This document shows positions 40,463 to 52,508 of a stretch of 64,000 nucleotides of DNA, piece after piece (within the stretch, counting starts at the first letter, position 1; each line of letters begins with the position of its first letter). Source of the stretch: Gamsiella multidivaricata. Lineage: Eukaryota; Mortierellomycota; Mortierellomycetes; Mortierellales; Mortierellaceae. The position numbers and the translations under genes are program-made. The notes beneath the pieces were generated by a model, which saw only the letters and a list, made by a program, of their open reading frames with translations, searched no databases and was not told the DNA's origin. Location of the stretch: positions 186,001-250,000 of the forward strand of contig NW_026251732.1 in the NCBI RefSeq assembly GCF_025024155.1. Direction: 5' to 3'.

Positions 40463-40640
40463 CCATTTTTCCTGACTAAGTTGAATCGTTCATCTTTTTG
40501 CTGTCTTCAATTAAGGATCAAACGAGCGAATAATTCCTTTTCTGCACACGACTCGTTAGCCTACAGTTAACTAAGAAGTGGGAGAATGGCTTTTTTCTTT
40601 GTTTTGCATTGGGAAAAAAGATAGGGTATTATCCCCATGT

Positions 40641-42546
40641 CTACAATAGTCCGTCATCCTCCTCGTCCTGGTAATAGTTACGGCCAGGTGGTGGCACACC
40701 TGGATGCTGCTGAGGCTGCTGAGTCTGCTGAGGCTGCTGCGGAGGCTGTGAACGCTGTTGTTGGTTCGGTTGCTGTGGGTAGGGCTGATGCATATTCTGG
40801 TTTTGTTGGTGGTGAGGCACTGCTGCAGGCGGAGCTCCCTCTGTCAGCGCGTGCCAATCTGCTTCACTCCTCTCATCCTGAAGATGTGCAGGATGTGTGC
40901 TGCGTGCACCTGCAGTCGGTGTGATATTATATCCACCACTCGTCGACGGCTGCTGCTGCTGCTGCTGGCGTTGAGGCGGCTGTCCCTGGTACTGGTTAGG
41001 ATTACCAAAGCTGCTATTGTTGTTGTTGTATTGCTGGGGTGGAGGCTGTGATGAGTATCCGTTGCTGAAGATATTTCTAGTGTTTTGAGGTCCAGGACCA
41101 GGGGGAGGGGGTCCGTCGACGTATCCGCCTCCAGAGATGAGGTCGTTCGAGATGACAATGCTGCGGGCGAGGCGAGCAACTTCGTTATCGAGGAAGCCGA
41201 CGTGTTGACGCGCCGCGGCTTGGTTATAGTAGTTTTGGTCCCGATGTTCGAAGGCGTCGAGCATCGCGTGCGCAACTGCTGATTCTTCTGAGCGCACGAA
41301 TCCGTCGACCCTAAGGCAGATGTTGTCACAAGCATGTGGAGAAAGTGAGTAAAACAGTGCTAGATAAAGTGATAAGCAAGACGACATAGCAAAAAAAAAA
41401 GAAAAAAAAAGTAGGAGGAACTTACGCGCAGAATTCCTGGAACTTCTTGCCGGCCTCGACTTCGTCGCCCGCGGCGAGTTGGACGATGATGACACTGAGG
41501 AGAGTCTTGTAGTACGCAAATTTGTTGGCGGTGCCGGCCTGAACGTTACCAAGACGGATCAGAATCTCGGTAGCTTTGTCGAAGCGCCTATGCTTAACTA
41601 GCAAGGAGATCGTTCGCTTATAGGTGTCGGTCGCATACTTTGCACGGTCCTCATTTTCGTAAATGTTGCAGGCTCCAATGTAAAGATCCATGGCTGCCTC
41701 CACAGAGATCGGCTCCATTGCTCTGTTGTTGTTATTATTTTGTCATGGATAGGTGGTTAGTCGACGCTTTCAGCCAGTGTTCAATTAGTTGGCCGCATTC
41801 AGTATAGGTTTCTGTAAATACGTGCTGTAGCTTACTTTGCGCCCTTCTCTAACATATCTGCAGCACGATCGGGGGTCATGTTCTGCATAAAGAGTTCACT
41901 TGCTCGCTTGTACATATCAGCAGCACGCTCGGGTTGGCCCAGATTCTGGAGACAGACGTTTCCACCATTTTCGAGCGCACGACCAGCCATGAAATAACTA
42001 AATGTATTAAAAAGATACATTAAACATGGGGTTTCGTCATAATACCGCCCAGTGGTTATCTCGATGACTGCACGGAATTAATAACTGCACGGAATCGATA
42101 CCTGGTGGCACTGATCATGGCGTCCGAAGCCTTGATGAACGCCTGAACAGACTGCTCATAGGACTTGCCTGCCTTGAAGGATTGTGCTGCAAGCAGTTGA
42201 GGTTGTGTAAAAAGGACAAAGCGGTCAGTGGACTGTAACCTCTACATAAAAAGTAGTTCAATCGCCCAAGCAACGAGGTATGATACCTGCTTTTTCATAG
42301 TATTGCGCCGCAATATCCCAGTCTGGTTTCTTGAACCAGCTTTTCTCTGTGCTATTTGTTCAGAATCGGGAGAAAAAGAATGTCAGTATGAGATCTCATG
42401 CCATCATCTTTTCTCCTGGCGAATGAGTCGAGACATAGTAACGAGGTCAACGTGATGGTGAAGAGCAGAAGGATACACTACTTTTTGTCGGCCTCATGCA
42501 TAAACTTGATGGCGTCCTTCAGACGCGCTTCTTCCAGTCCTGCCAT
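40641..42546 (-). CDS. gamma-SNAP (soluble NSF attachment protein) with Q/P-rich tail
   Basis: Six exons join in frame: 42546-42482, 42351-42287, 42186-42102, 41997-41836, 41722-41426, 41310-40641 (447 residues). The product recruits NSF to SNARE complexes for disassembly after membrane fusion. N-terminal KSWFKKPDWDIAAQYYEKA matches the first SNAP helical repeat; later repeats include SFKAGKSYEQSVQAFIKASD, QPERAADMYKRASELFMQNM and EDRAKYATDTYKRTISLLVK. ALEN and FEHRDQNYY positions fit gamma- over alpha-SNAP. Known gamma-SNAPs are about 300 residues; here the SNAP part ends near residue 290. About 150 residues of Q/P/N-rich sequence follow, ending EEDDGLL. The acidic-Leu C-terminus may replace the conserved NSF-stimulating end. 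All splice sites are GT-AG. Confidence 0.85.
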
Positions 42547-45500
42547 GTTGTTAATGAATTCTTAGAGGTGATTGGAAGAGGTGGAAGCGAGTGTTAGGGA
42601 TGAAGAGTGAAAGGAAACAGGTGATGAAGTAACCGGTCCTGTGCACCATGTCCACAAAATTGGGCTTTTGGCTGCAGCCCTCGGCCGCAGCGCCGCGTCG
42701 AAATTTGCCCAAGAACAATTGAACGCAATTTTAAGTGGAAGCGAGCATATCGAACCACCTCCTCAGCTTCAGCGAGAAAGACGCGCAGCTCGATTGTGCT
42801 CCAAGCCGTATCGTCAAATCGATATTGAAATGTTCAGAGGACCTGTTTAAACCGCTGGCAAAGACCATTACGCATCACTACAGGATTTAGAGGTAAAACG
42901 TTGCGTTGCGCAATTGGGCGGAAGAGAGCGTTCTCCTAGGCACTAATGAGAAGGTGCGCAGGTCGAATGTGATTCGGGCGGTATCGTTCATTCAACATTA
43001 CTGCGTTGATCATTTCTGTTCAAATTGCCTCGAAAACGAACTGTCAACTCGAATGTTCAAGGGTTACAGCCGTACAGTATTTAGTCTCTGATCAACCATC
43101 GCTTGGTTGTCAGAAGCAGCAGCAGCAGGGACAGACGAAGCGAGCAGATCTGGATCTGGCGTTGTAACTGCAATGCTCAATAGTCGTCCAGACCTAACGT
43201 ACCTTTTTAAATATATTAGCCCTAATGCATCTCATTTATCTCAAATTCGACGTCTTTGTTATAAACAGCGGCGTTGTTCTAGAAAATGAGGTCGGACGAT
43301 TTCTTTCAAAGCGTCGAGTTGCTCAATGCATAACTTAGCAGTTGAAATATTTCGCTCATACAATGCAAAGTGCTGTTGACTAACGCGTATTGGTACTGCT
43401 GTGGAACCATCGTGCGCCTCGAACTACTTACATATATTTAGAGCGGAGATATAGTCTGTACCACCGCTCTTCTATCCAGTTGTCTTCGACTTGTAACCTG
43501 TCCCTTATTACTTATTGTTGTCTATCCCTAGTCCCCAATATGTATTACGCGAAAGCTACGAGCCATATTAGTGAAAGCAAGAGTAGCCGCATAGCTGCAT
43601 AGCTGGGCGGAATATGTAGGTAGGTTAGACATGGATGTTGTTCAGGGATATAAAGACTGCGGACTAAAATTCTGCTTTCGAGGCTGTGTGTATGTCAATA
43701 TAGCAAGTCCTAGCCAATATAAGGTCACCAGTTGTTGAACGCTGTTATCATGCTCACTGTGAGCTGTCGCGGTCGCCCATGGTTTTGATACCTTTTGGTA
43801 GCGGTTGCAAGCGGTGATTGTATACACACTTGTCGTTCTATGGGACTAGGATGGATGCTGGGATGAGATATAAATGGCCTTAGCAGAAACACAGACGACG
43901 TGAGCTTTTACCAAGGATGGATACCGAAATTAGAGTTCAAGTTGTATCCAGCACAGCATGGACAGCGTAGCACAAAGAGTGGTAGGGGATTGCTTGCGCA
44001 CATGGTAAATCCGTGTTATAATTCAAGAGTTGAAGCTTGTAACATATATTCTCCGACACTGGTCATTTATTTGCCTTGTTGAGAACCGGTTTGCGGGGCA
44101 CCCACCGTGTGCGTCCGTTTTTCAAACGCCCACTCGAGCCAACAATCAATACAAGGCTATAGACGGCAATGGATCAATCACTGCTGTTTACTGTAAGAGC
44201 AACTTAATATCTCTATTGTTTTTAAGAGAAGACCTCAGTAACTGCAGCTCACTTACGTGTGCGGATAACAAACAACGCGAATACGTATGCGGTTCCATTT
44301 AATGAGCAGCAAAAGCAGCATAACACTGGTTACTATGCTCCATGCTCAATTCGAAGGTCAATAGCAGCGTGTTCAGGAGAACGAATCAGGATTAAGGACA
44401 GAGCAGTATACACATAAATAAGAGGGACATCGGTAACTGCGTTCCACTGTGAAGCACATGCAAGTCTTTAAATCTGATACTTCCGCACCTAACCCTAGTT
44501 TTCGTTCATTATGCTCATCCAACGCATGTCGACTCCTTTTCTGTCATGGTGGGTTTGATGCGCGTTAACGTGCTGGCCATCATTGTCATTGCCATGTTAC
44601 TTTTGCTGGTCTTTGCAATAAGTCAATTCTCCACCCAATGATACCAACCCGAACCACGGTTAAAATCCTGCCGTTTACGTGGGATTGCTCCATAAGATAT
44701 CGCTCTTATCAACGAACATCTGGCGCCCTTCTCGAGAGCTTGATGACAGTTGATACTGTTCAACTGCGCAGGCATCCTTAACGTTGAGGCAGAATGCCAT
44801 GGTCACGATTATTGTTGTTGCCCTTCCTCTGACATTCGGCGCCCATATCTATCCTTATCATCGACGACAATCCCACCATTGCTCCCAAGCAATAGAGAGG
44901 GTTCGTTCTTCATTATCTCGCTCATTTTGTAGTGTATTGGCTTGGGGCTGAGTTCAATAATATACAAGCAAACTACAGTACGGCGTATGACATGGTGACA
45001 TAGTCGACGCTCAGCCGTATGGACAGTAGGCGCAATGTGTCACGTATAATACATGCAACTTCCGCTGCATGATGATCTCCGTCGGGGATATGCATCGGAA
45101 CAACGCGTGTAAGCAGTGGTTTAACGATATAGCGTTGATGGACCTCTTTGGCAATGGTTCTTCTCGGCACTGGTTTGTCTCGGCAATTGTTCTTTGTACC
45201 CAGTTTCAGGAATTTCCTGTTGCATTGATGAACATAGTAAGAGGGAAGAAAAAAAAAAAAAAAAAGAAAGAAAGAAAAGAGGAAGGAAGGCGCAATTAGT
45301 TTGGAGAGGCTGCTACACGGAAGGCGGATACAAGTACTTGATGGCTTAGCAGCGTATGCTGTATGTAGCTTTCTGCGCTGAACACGAACGACGATCTGAT
45401 AACTGTGGGGGATGGATCGCATGCGCAAAGAGATAGCCCTTCTCTCCCTGATTTGAGTTCGTAAAATTTACTTTGTGTGAAACAAACCAACGGGTTCTGC

Positions 45501-45726
45501 TGGAATGTTTTTTTTTGATTGGGCAGTCCTGGTACTTCCTCGCTGAGAACCTGGTCCCTGAAAAAAAAGACTATTCTCAGGCATCATCATCATCATCATC
45601 TGGCCGAGTAGAAGACCCCTTTCTCATCCTTTTCTTCTTTTCATCCCCACTCCTCTCCTCCCCCTCCTCCCTTTCCCTCTGTCCACTCCCTCCCTTTCCC
45701 TCTCATCCCTTCCGCCAAGAGTCAGT
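42547..45726. other. 3.2-kb region without a supported gene
   Basis: Many frames under 100 codons exist but none shows codon bias, splice chaining or a motif. Plus-strand 42641-42850 encodes an Arg-rich 69-residue frame with no match. A purine tract (45249-45290) and ATC repeats (45586-45600) lie near the desaturase promoter. C/T-rich sequence at 45620-45715 is the likely core promoter and 5' UTR of the desaturase. The region could hold non-coding RNA or decayed elements. Confidence 0.5.
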
Positions 45727-47117
45727 ATGTCCAGCCCATCGCCCACTGTCAACCAGAGGGAAAAGTACCAGGACCAGTTGCCAAGCGACCCCAAGGCCCT
45801 GGACAACCGCTTCCCCCTGTACCTTGGCGACTGGGTCAAATCCGACCCCCGCAAGGACGATGACCTGGCCATGGACAACATGGACGAGCCTCACATGAAG
45901 CGCAAGCTGGCCATCCTCAAGAAGCATCCCGAAATCGAAGGGCTCTACGGCCACGATTCCAGGACCTCCCTCATCACAATTGCCGCTGCCGCTGCCCAAG
46001 TCTACTTTGCCTACTTATTCGGTCGGGTCTGGACAGAGACCTTCTGGGGATTCGTTGCCTTTGCCTACGTCGTCGGAGGATCTATCACAGCTCTCTACGG
46101 TGTCCTGATCCACGAGGCCACCCACAACCATGCTGCACCCACGGTCTTCCTGAACAAGTTGGTGGGATTGACTGCCAACATTGGCATCCCCGTCCCCATC
46201 TACGCTTCGTTCCGTCGTTATCATCTCGAGCACCACACCTACCAGGGAGTCACTGGAATGGATCCTGACCTTCCCTTGGAGTGGGAGAAGAAGATGATCC
46301 GCGGCAATGCCGCCTTGAAGCTGCTATGGCTCTTTATCTACCCAGTCATGTATGTTGTCCGCGGTGCCGCCATGAAGAAGAAGCCCTCGACTTGGGAAAT
46401 CTACAACATCATTTTCACAGTCTGCTCAGATGCGCTCGTGGTCAAGTTCTGCGGCTTGCGCGGCCTGTTGTACCTGTTTGTGTCGCTCTGGTTCGGTTAT
46501 GGCCTGCACCCTGGCGCTGCCCACTTCATCCAGGAGCACTATACCTTTGACGATGGTCAGGAAACTTACTCATACTACGGTATCCTCAACAAGCCATACA
46601 TGAACATTGGTCTCCACATGGAGCACCACGACTGTAAGTTTCATTTTATTTTAGTGTCGTCCTGCCAAGTGATGCTTCCTATTTTTGAGTTGGACCCTCC
46701 GATGGGAAACGGTTTTGATTCGTTCCTCTGAAGTGTGCAGCCACTTTCACGATCAGCCCACTCAAGCGCCACTCTTCTCCCGTCCGAAACTGGGTGTTCT
46801 TAATCCGTTTTAATGTACTAATCTGAAAATGGCCTCTTCGCTCTGTATACCCAATAGTCACCAAGGTCGCATGGTCTCGTCTGCCCAAGGTCCGCGCCAT
46901 GGCCCCTGAGTTCTATGACTCGATGGCATATCACACCTCGTGGTTGCTCGTCCACTGGAAGTTCATCACCGAGCCCGGTTACGGCCCTCAGTCCCGTCTC
47001 GGACGCTCAATGGAGGATCACAAGGCTGCTCGTAAGCAGGTCGGAAAGCTGCGCCGGGCTGACGAGCATGCCTACGAGGAGATGGCTCTGGATGCACAGA
47101 AGACGAAGGATGATTAA
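45727..47117 (+). CDS. sphingolipid delta-4 desaturase (dihydroceramide desaturase)
   Basis: Two exons, 45727-46633 and 46858-47117 (388 residues), joined at HHD|FTK; donor T|GTAAGT, acceptor AATAG. The enzyme puts the 4,5-trans double bond into dihydroceramide at the ER. N-terminal DEPHMKRKLAILKKHPEIEG matches the DES lipid-desaturase N-terminal domain. Histidine boxes are HEATHNH (about 138-144), HLEHHTY (about 167-173) and MEHHD (about 298-302). Hydrophobic spans lie near 80-100, 105-125, 200-215 and 232-260. The C-terminus has PEFYDSMAYHTSWLLVHWKF, like DEGS1-type enzymes. Length is slightly above the usual 320-370 because of a longer N-terminus. Delta-4 rather than C4-hydroxylase activity is inferred from similarity. 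Confidence 0.9.
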
Positions 47118-47726
47118 ACACAGGGATTCAGGACAGCCGAGAGAAAATTGGAGTGGAGCGAGCCCTTTCGGATAGCGCTCGGATTTATTCCCATGTTGGG
47201 TAGGAGGAGAGACAGGGGAGCATACTATTTGGAATAGTACGCACCCAGCATGGCATTTCTTCCCTTTTCTTTTGGTCGTTCGCATCGTCCTCCTGTTTCA
47301 CTACCCATATATGCTCAACGTAGACCTTCCCTTGTGTTATTTTCATCTCTCTTTCAGTTCAAGTTACCCTACAATATATACACAAACTCATACGCAACTG
47401 CGCTCTTATAATTAATTCACTCGAAGCACCAAACGATACTTTCACTGAACTTGTTATGCCAATGAAACGCGCACCCTGTCCATAAACGCGCACCTTGTCC
47501 ATAAATGCACACACACATCCGCAATACCATCGAGTCGTTTACAGCGGTTTTGCACAAGAGCACAGCAGCATGCCGTGATCTACGGACGAGTCGTTATTCA
47601 TATTTACCCAGGCTCAAAAAAAAGGAGCACTTGCAACAGTCACCTCGCCGGCATCGAACCACTTTTTTTTATTCAACCTCATCTCTCATCCCGCTTTCAT
47701 CATACCCTCACAATCATCGCGTCCTG
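47118..47726. other. 3' UTR and promoter of mevalonate kinase
   Basis: Contains CATAAACGCGCACC/CATAAATGCACAC near-repeats (47481-47512) and pyrimidine tracts ahead of the mevalonate kinase ATG. No gene seen. Confidence 0.45.
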
Positions 47727-49506
47727 ATGCCATCCTACTTCACATCCGCTCCTGGAAAAGTCATTCTGTTTGGCGAACACGCTGTCGTCTATGGAAAGGT
47801 CAGCACGCTGACTATTCTGTATCTGTTTCACCCCATAATTTTTTTTTTAATCGCTACTAAATTGTCTGTGCCACCAATTTTTCTGTTCCTGAAAAAAGGT
47901 GGCAACTGCTGGCTCGCTGGGTCTGCGATCATACTGCTTGATCCAGGACAGGACAGACGGCGCCATCAGCGTCAACCTGCCGGATGTGCAGCTCGAACGA
48001 ACATGGAGATCGACAGACGTTCCTCGCCAGGCTCGGTGGGAAGGTATGAATTGATGCGATTACGAACCAAAGCCTTGGTTTCAGAGGTGCCAATGTTGAC
48101 TCTCCGTTGCTTTATTCCTATGGCATAGGCTATCCTTATCCGCCTGCAACAATGGATAACACGGTGTTGGATCAACTGGCCACATTTGTGGACCTTGCTG
48201 CCTACACCAACCGATCCCAAGCTACGATCGCACTCTTATACCTTCACTCATACCTTACCTCAGATGAGATTGTCATTCAGGGATACGATTTCAGTGTGCG
48301 GTCAAACTTGCCCGTCGGCGCAGGGTTGGGCTCATCAGCATCATACTGCGTCTGCCTTGCGACAGCATTGTTGAAGTTGAACGGTCATTTAGATACTGGG
48401 CTTTTGGATGCAGCAGCGCAGCGGGATCTGATCAATCAGTGGGCATTCCAAGCAGAGAAGGTCATTCATGGAAACCCTAGTGGGATCGACAACACTGTCA
48501 GTACCCTCGGAGGAGCCGTGATGTTCAAGAAGGGCGAAAAAATTGAGCCGCTGCCTGGGTAATTATCCGCGGAACTGTCCGGGTTGCTCTCATTCAGTAC
48601 TCAGGGTAGTTCAGTACTAACAAGGCATCCCTATCTTTGATACGCTTTAGATTCCAATCGTTGCGATTCCTCCTTACTAATACTCGAGTTCCAAGGGAGA
48701 CACAAGTCCAAGTCGCCAACGTCCGGAAGTTGCATGACAAGGTATGCTGTGTTTCCAAGGTTCATAAGGAAGGAGGCAAGCTACTCTGACTGTTTGACAC
48801 TGACATTCAAACTGCATTTGGACTCTTATCCTCAGTTCCCTAGCGTGGTTAACCCTGTGCTGGATGCCATCCATGAGATCAGTGTTTCATGCAAGGAAAT
48901 GTTTGGCCAGGATGGACTGGACAGAGAACGCTTGCTTTCTCGCTTCGGCGTAAGTCTTGAATTGCCGTCGGACAAATCTGCAGTTGCTCATAGCTACCCT
49001 TCCATAGACAATCTGACATTTTCTTCCTTTCCGACTATCTGTTATTTTCGCAATATCCAGGAACTGGTAGACGTGAACCATGGATTGTTAGCTGCTCTTG
49101 GAGTGTCCCACCCCGCACTCGAGAAGGTACGAGAGATCTCTGCCAAGATCGGCCTCAAGTCCAAGTTGACAGGAGCTGGAGGCGGGGGATGTGCACTGAC
49201 CTTGATCCGCGATGGTGAGACCACTTTCTTTATCGCTCCTAGGATCGGATTATAAGAGTTCTGTATAGATTTAACTCTAATAACCCTTTAACTTTGTCTT
49301 ATCTTTAAACAAAAGACGTGTCGCCCGAAACGATCGCAGTGGTGAAGCAATTGCTCGAGGCCGAGGGGTTTCAGTGCATGGAGACCCAGGTCGGTGGTCC
49401 TGGCGCCGGCGTGTTAACGCTCGACCAGGCAACTCCGGTCACGGAGTTTCTGGCACACGATAGGGCGTACTTTGATGCGACTCAAAACTGGGCGTATTTT
49501 GCTTAA
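47727..49506 (+). CDS. mevalonate kinase
   Basis: Seven exons join in frame: 47727-47798, 47899-48043, 48087-48558, 48651-48741, 48836-48949, 49061-49214, 49316-49506 (412 residues). It phosphorylates mevalonate with ATP in the cytosol or peroxisome on the way to isoprenoids and ergosterol. GHMP-kinase motifs are all present: motif 1 SAPGKVILFGEHAVVYGK (residues 7-24), motif 2 LPVGAGLGSSAS with the ATP-binding loop, HGNPSGIDNTVS with the catalytic Asp, and motif 3 KLTGAGGGGCALTL. Length matches fungal Erg12 proteins. ATG at 47727 gives the conserved N-terminus directly. It lies between the desaturase and malate dehydrogenase genes on the same strand, each with its own spacer. Confidence 0.92.
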
Positions 49507-50261
49507 ACAGGGGTACCTAGACAAGAACCAGACGACCTCAACTCAATGTCAAAAAGCTTTTAGTACCAATAATAATAAAGTAGCCTTCATCAGTTTTTAG
49601 CCATTACGCAGTAGTGCGTGTTCTTTGCTATCAAATTCCCAGTAACACACAGGTACGCCGCAAACCTCATGTCAGCATGTACCAGTGGACTGTAGTAATG
49701 TATCCAAAGCAAAAGGAGTGTATCCGAAGCCTGGTCGTATCGTTGAGAACTAAACGGTAAAAGAAATAATACTTTGCTGGATATTTATATCATGATAAGG
49801 CGATAATCGCGTCTTTGATTCGATAGCGATTGCCGCAAGACGCGTCGGTAGCTTCCCATTGAGAGCACGTTTGTGAGATGTATGGGTATTCTGTGAACAA
49901 CACCGAGCCCCACAAATAGCGAACGAACCCCACGATCAAGAACCCAGTTTTATTTTGAACCCATGAAGGCGACTTCAACTGAATTGGATAGAATATTGTT
50001 GACATGTTCCGCCATAAGAGGTAATCGGTCTTGGATAAGTCGGTGTAAATGATGCTGGCAAAGCAAGTGCTTGGAAAGAAGGGTTAACCAGGACCAAGAC
50101 AGGAGTCTCGCTTCTCGTTTTGTCATCGCCTTCATTCCTTCGGTTTCCCTCATTCCACTTCTTGCCTTTCTTCTCATTCCTTCTTTCTCTTCTTCCTTCA
50201 ACACACACACACTCTTCCAATTTACTCCCCAAATTTTCCCCTAAGCACAATACACATCAAT
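49507..50261. other. intergenic spacer, MDH promoter
   Basis: AATAATAAAG near 49568 may be the mevalonate kinase poly(A) signal. A long TC-rich tract with CACACACAC (50120-50215) precedes the malate dehydrogenase start. No gene seen. Confidence 0.5.
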
Positions 50262-52508
50262 ATGGTCAAAGGCAAGTAGACATGCGTCATGAAATAAGCA
50301 CAGCGCTTTAGCTGACTTTACAAGCATTTCATACCCCATGGCCACTCCATTCCGTTATCCAAACTAACGCTTGTGTGTCCTCAATCCTGTCTGTAACCAA
50401 CCTTTTTAGTTGTCATCTGTGGAGCCGCTGGCGGTATCGGTCAACCCCTTTCTCTTCTCCTGAAGCAATCGGAGCTGATTACACACTTAGCACTGTACGA
50501 TGTCGTGAATGCGCCCGGTGTTGCTGCTGATCTGTCGCACATCAACACCCGTTCCACGGTTTCGGGACATGGCAAGGAGGAAATGGACGAGGCCTTGAAG
50601 GATGCGCATACCGTCGTCATTCCTGGTAAGTCTGTTTCTCGTTTTATGTCTTCCGTTTCATTTTGAGCGAAGCTGTGGCGAGGGTTTTTTTTATGAACGA
50701 AATGGTGGCGTAAGATATAAGGAGGGCCAAGGCTATTGACTAACCAACGCACTGTTTTATATTTCCTTCGCGATAGCTGGTGTTCCTCGCAAGCCTGGTA
50801 TGTCCAGAGACGATCTCTTCAAGGTGCGTGAACAACCGTTTAATGAACTCATGGGCTATAAACGCCTTCATTGGATTTAGGCATTTTTTTATCTTGCTAG
50901 GACATGTCTGAAAAGCAAAAAAGTCAAAATCCATCGCTTCGTTTATGGTGCACAGGCGTTACTACGCATTCGTTACCATTCTGCTCTATGGCCATGCCAT
51001 TGCGAGCGGGAGCAAAGCCGAGGGATAAGAGAGATGGAGGATAATGCTGGAAATGCATATGATGAGGCTGGATGGCGGGTTTTGTTGGTTCTTTTGGTTT
51101 CTTATCAGTATTCATCGCATTGCAGAGAGATCGAAATAATTTTGTTTCTTTATCTTTCGCGACCTTGTGTTGCAGGAACGCGTGATGTGGCATGGGAATT
51201 AACCCAGCGGCATATTCACAATCATGACGGCGGAATTTAAAAAATCATTTTCGGATAATAGATCAACGCTGGAATTGTCCGCGATCTCGCTATGGGAGTG
51301 GCCAAGAACTGTCCCAGCGCTCATGTCCTTGTGATCTCGAACCCGGTTAACTCGACAGTTCCTATTGTCTGCGAGGTTCTCAAGCAGCACGGCGTCTTTA
51401 ACCCTAAAAAGTAAGCTTGAATTTCCATGTCGCATCTTTTTCTATTTGACCAAGGATACCGATGGCTGTAGTGATTGCGATCATATTCCTTCTCAGCAGG
51501 GATTTCTTTTTTTTTTTGGGGGGGAGGGGGGAGGGTTATACCTTTTGCTTTGTATTTTTTTTATCGCGATATGGAGTGCAATATCTTTCAGGGAATACCT
51601 TTGCATTTAGTCAAAAGGACTTTCTCCACGATAGCCTTCGACACTCTTGACGGCATTTCTATTGGACGTTTCATGAACATTATGGTTTTTGATTGTGGCC
51701 AGGAGGACAAAACGTTAACGGATTTATGAGAAACTTGCAACAATTCAATTTGCTGCTCATAAATGGGGTGTCATGATAAGAAATGCACGCGGTATCTCTG
51801 CAGTGCGAACGTGTATGGAGATAAAAGATTATTTTAGACCCGCAAACGAAAAGAGCAGATTCGAATTACTGTACCATTCGGTGCTATATTCTCCGAGAGC
51901 GATAGTGAACAATACTAACCGATTTTGTTGTGTATACTTCAAATAGGGTCTTTGGCATCAGCACGTTGGATGTTGTTCGCTCGTCCAGATTCGTATATGA
52001 ATTCAACAAGTCGCTTGATCCCCAGAAGACCAGGGTCACTGTCATTGGCGGTCACAGCGGCGTGACAATCGTGCCGGTACTGTCGCAGGTTCCCGGCCAG
52101 GCCTTCACAAAGGATCAGATCGATGCTCTGACACACCGCATTCAGTATGGAGGTGACGAGGTCGTGAAGGCCAAGGATGGCGCCGGGTCTGCAACCTTGT
52201 CGATGGCATATGCAGGTGCTCGATTCACGAACACGATTCTCCAGGCGACTGTTGCGGGCAAGACAGGACTGGTTGAATCGACCTATGTGAATCTGGCAGC
52301 CGATCCCGAAAGTACGGCCGCGTTTAAGGCTCAAACACATCTGGAGTACTTTGCGCAGGATGTCGAGTTTGGACGGGATGGCGCGTCGAAGATTCATTCT
52401 CTACCTACGCTTTCGGCGTATGAGCAAGGGTTGTTGGATGCGGCGGTGCCGGAGTTGAAGGCCAATATCAACAAGGGTACTGCGTTCATTACGGACTCGA
52501 AGATCTGA
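50262..52508 (+). CDS. NAD-dependent malate dehydrogenase, probably peroxisomal
   Basis: Exons 50262-50271, 50410-50625, 50777-50823, 51262-51410, 51947-52508 give 327 residues beginning [17 protein letters not shown]. The enzyme interconverts malate and oxaloacetate. The Rossmann motif GAAGGIGQ is at residues 8-15, the mobile active-site loop [17 protein letters not shown] near 86-102, SNPVNST near 125-131, LDVVRS near 157-162, and the catalytic-His segment [10 protein letters not shown] near 181-190. No mitochondrial presequence precedes the fold. The C-terminus is SKI, a PTS1-type ending, which suggests peroxisomes. Intron 1 follows only ten coding bases and needs a GC donor (AAAG|GCAAGT) to keep frame. 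Introns 3 (438 bp) and 4 (536 bp) are long for this window. Confidence 0.92.
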
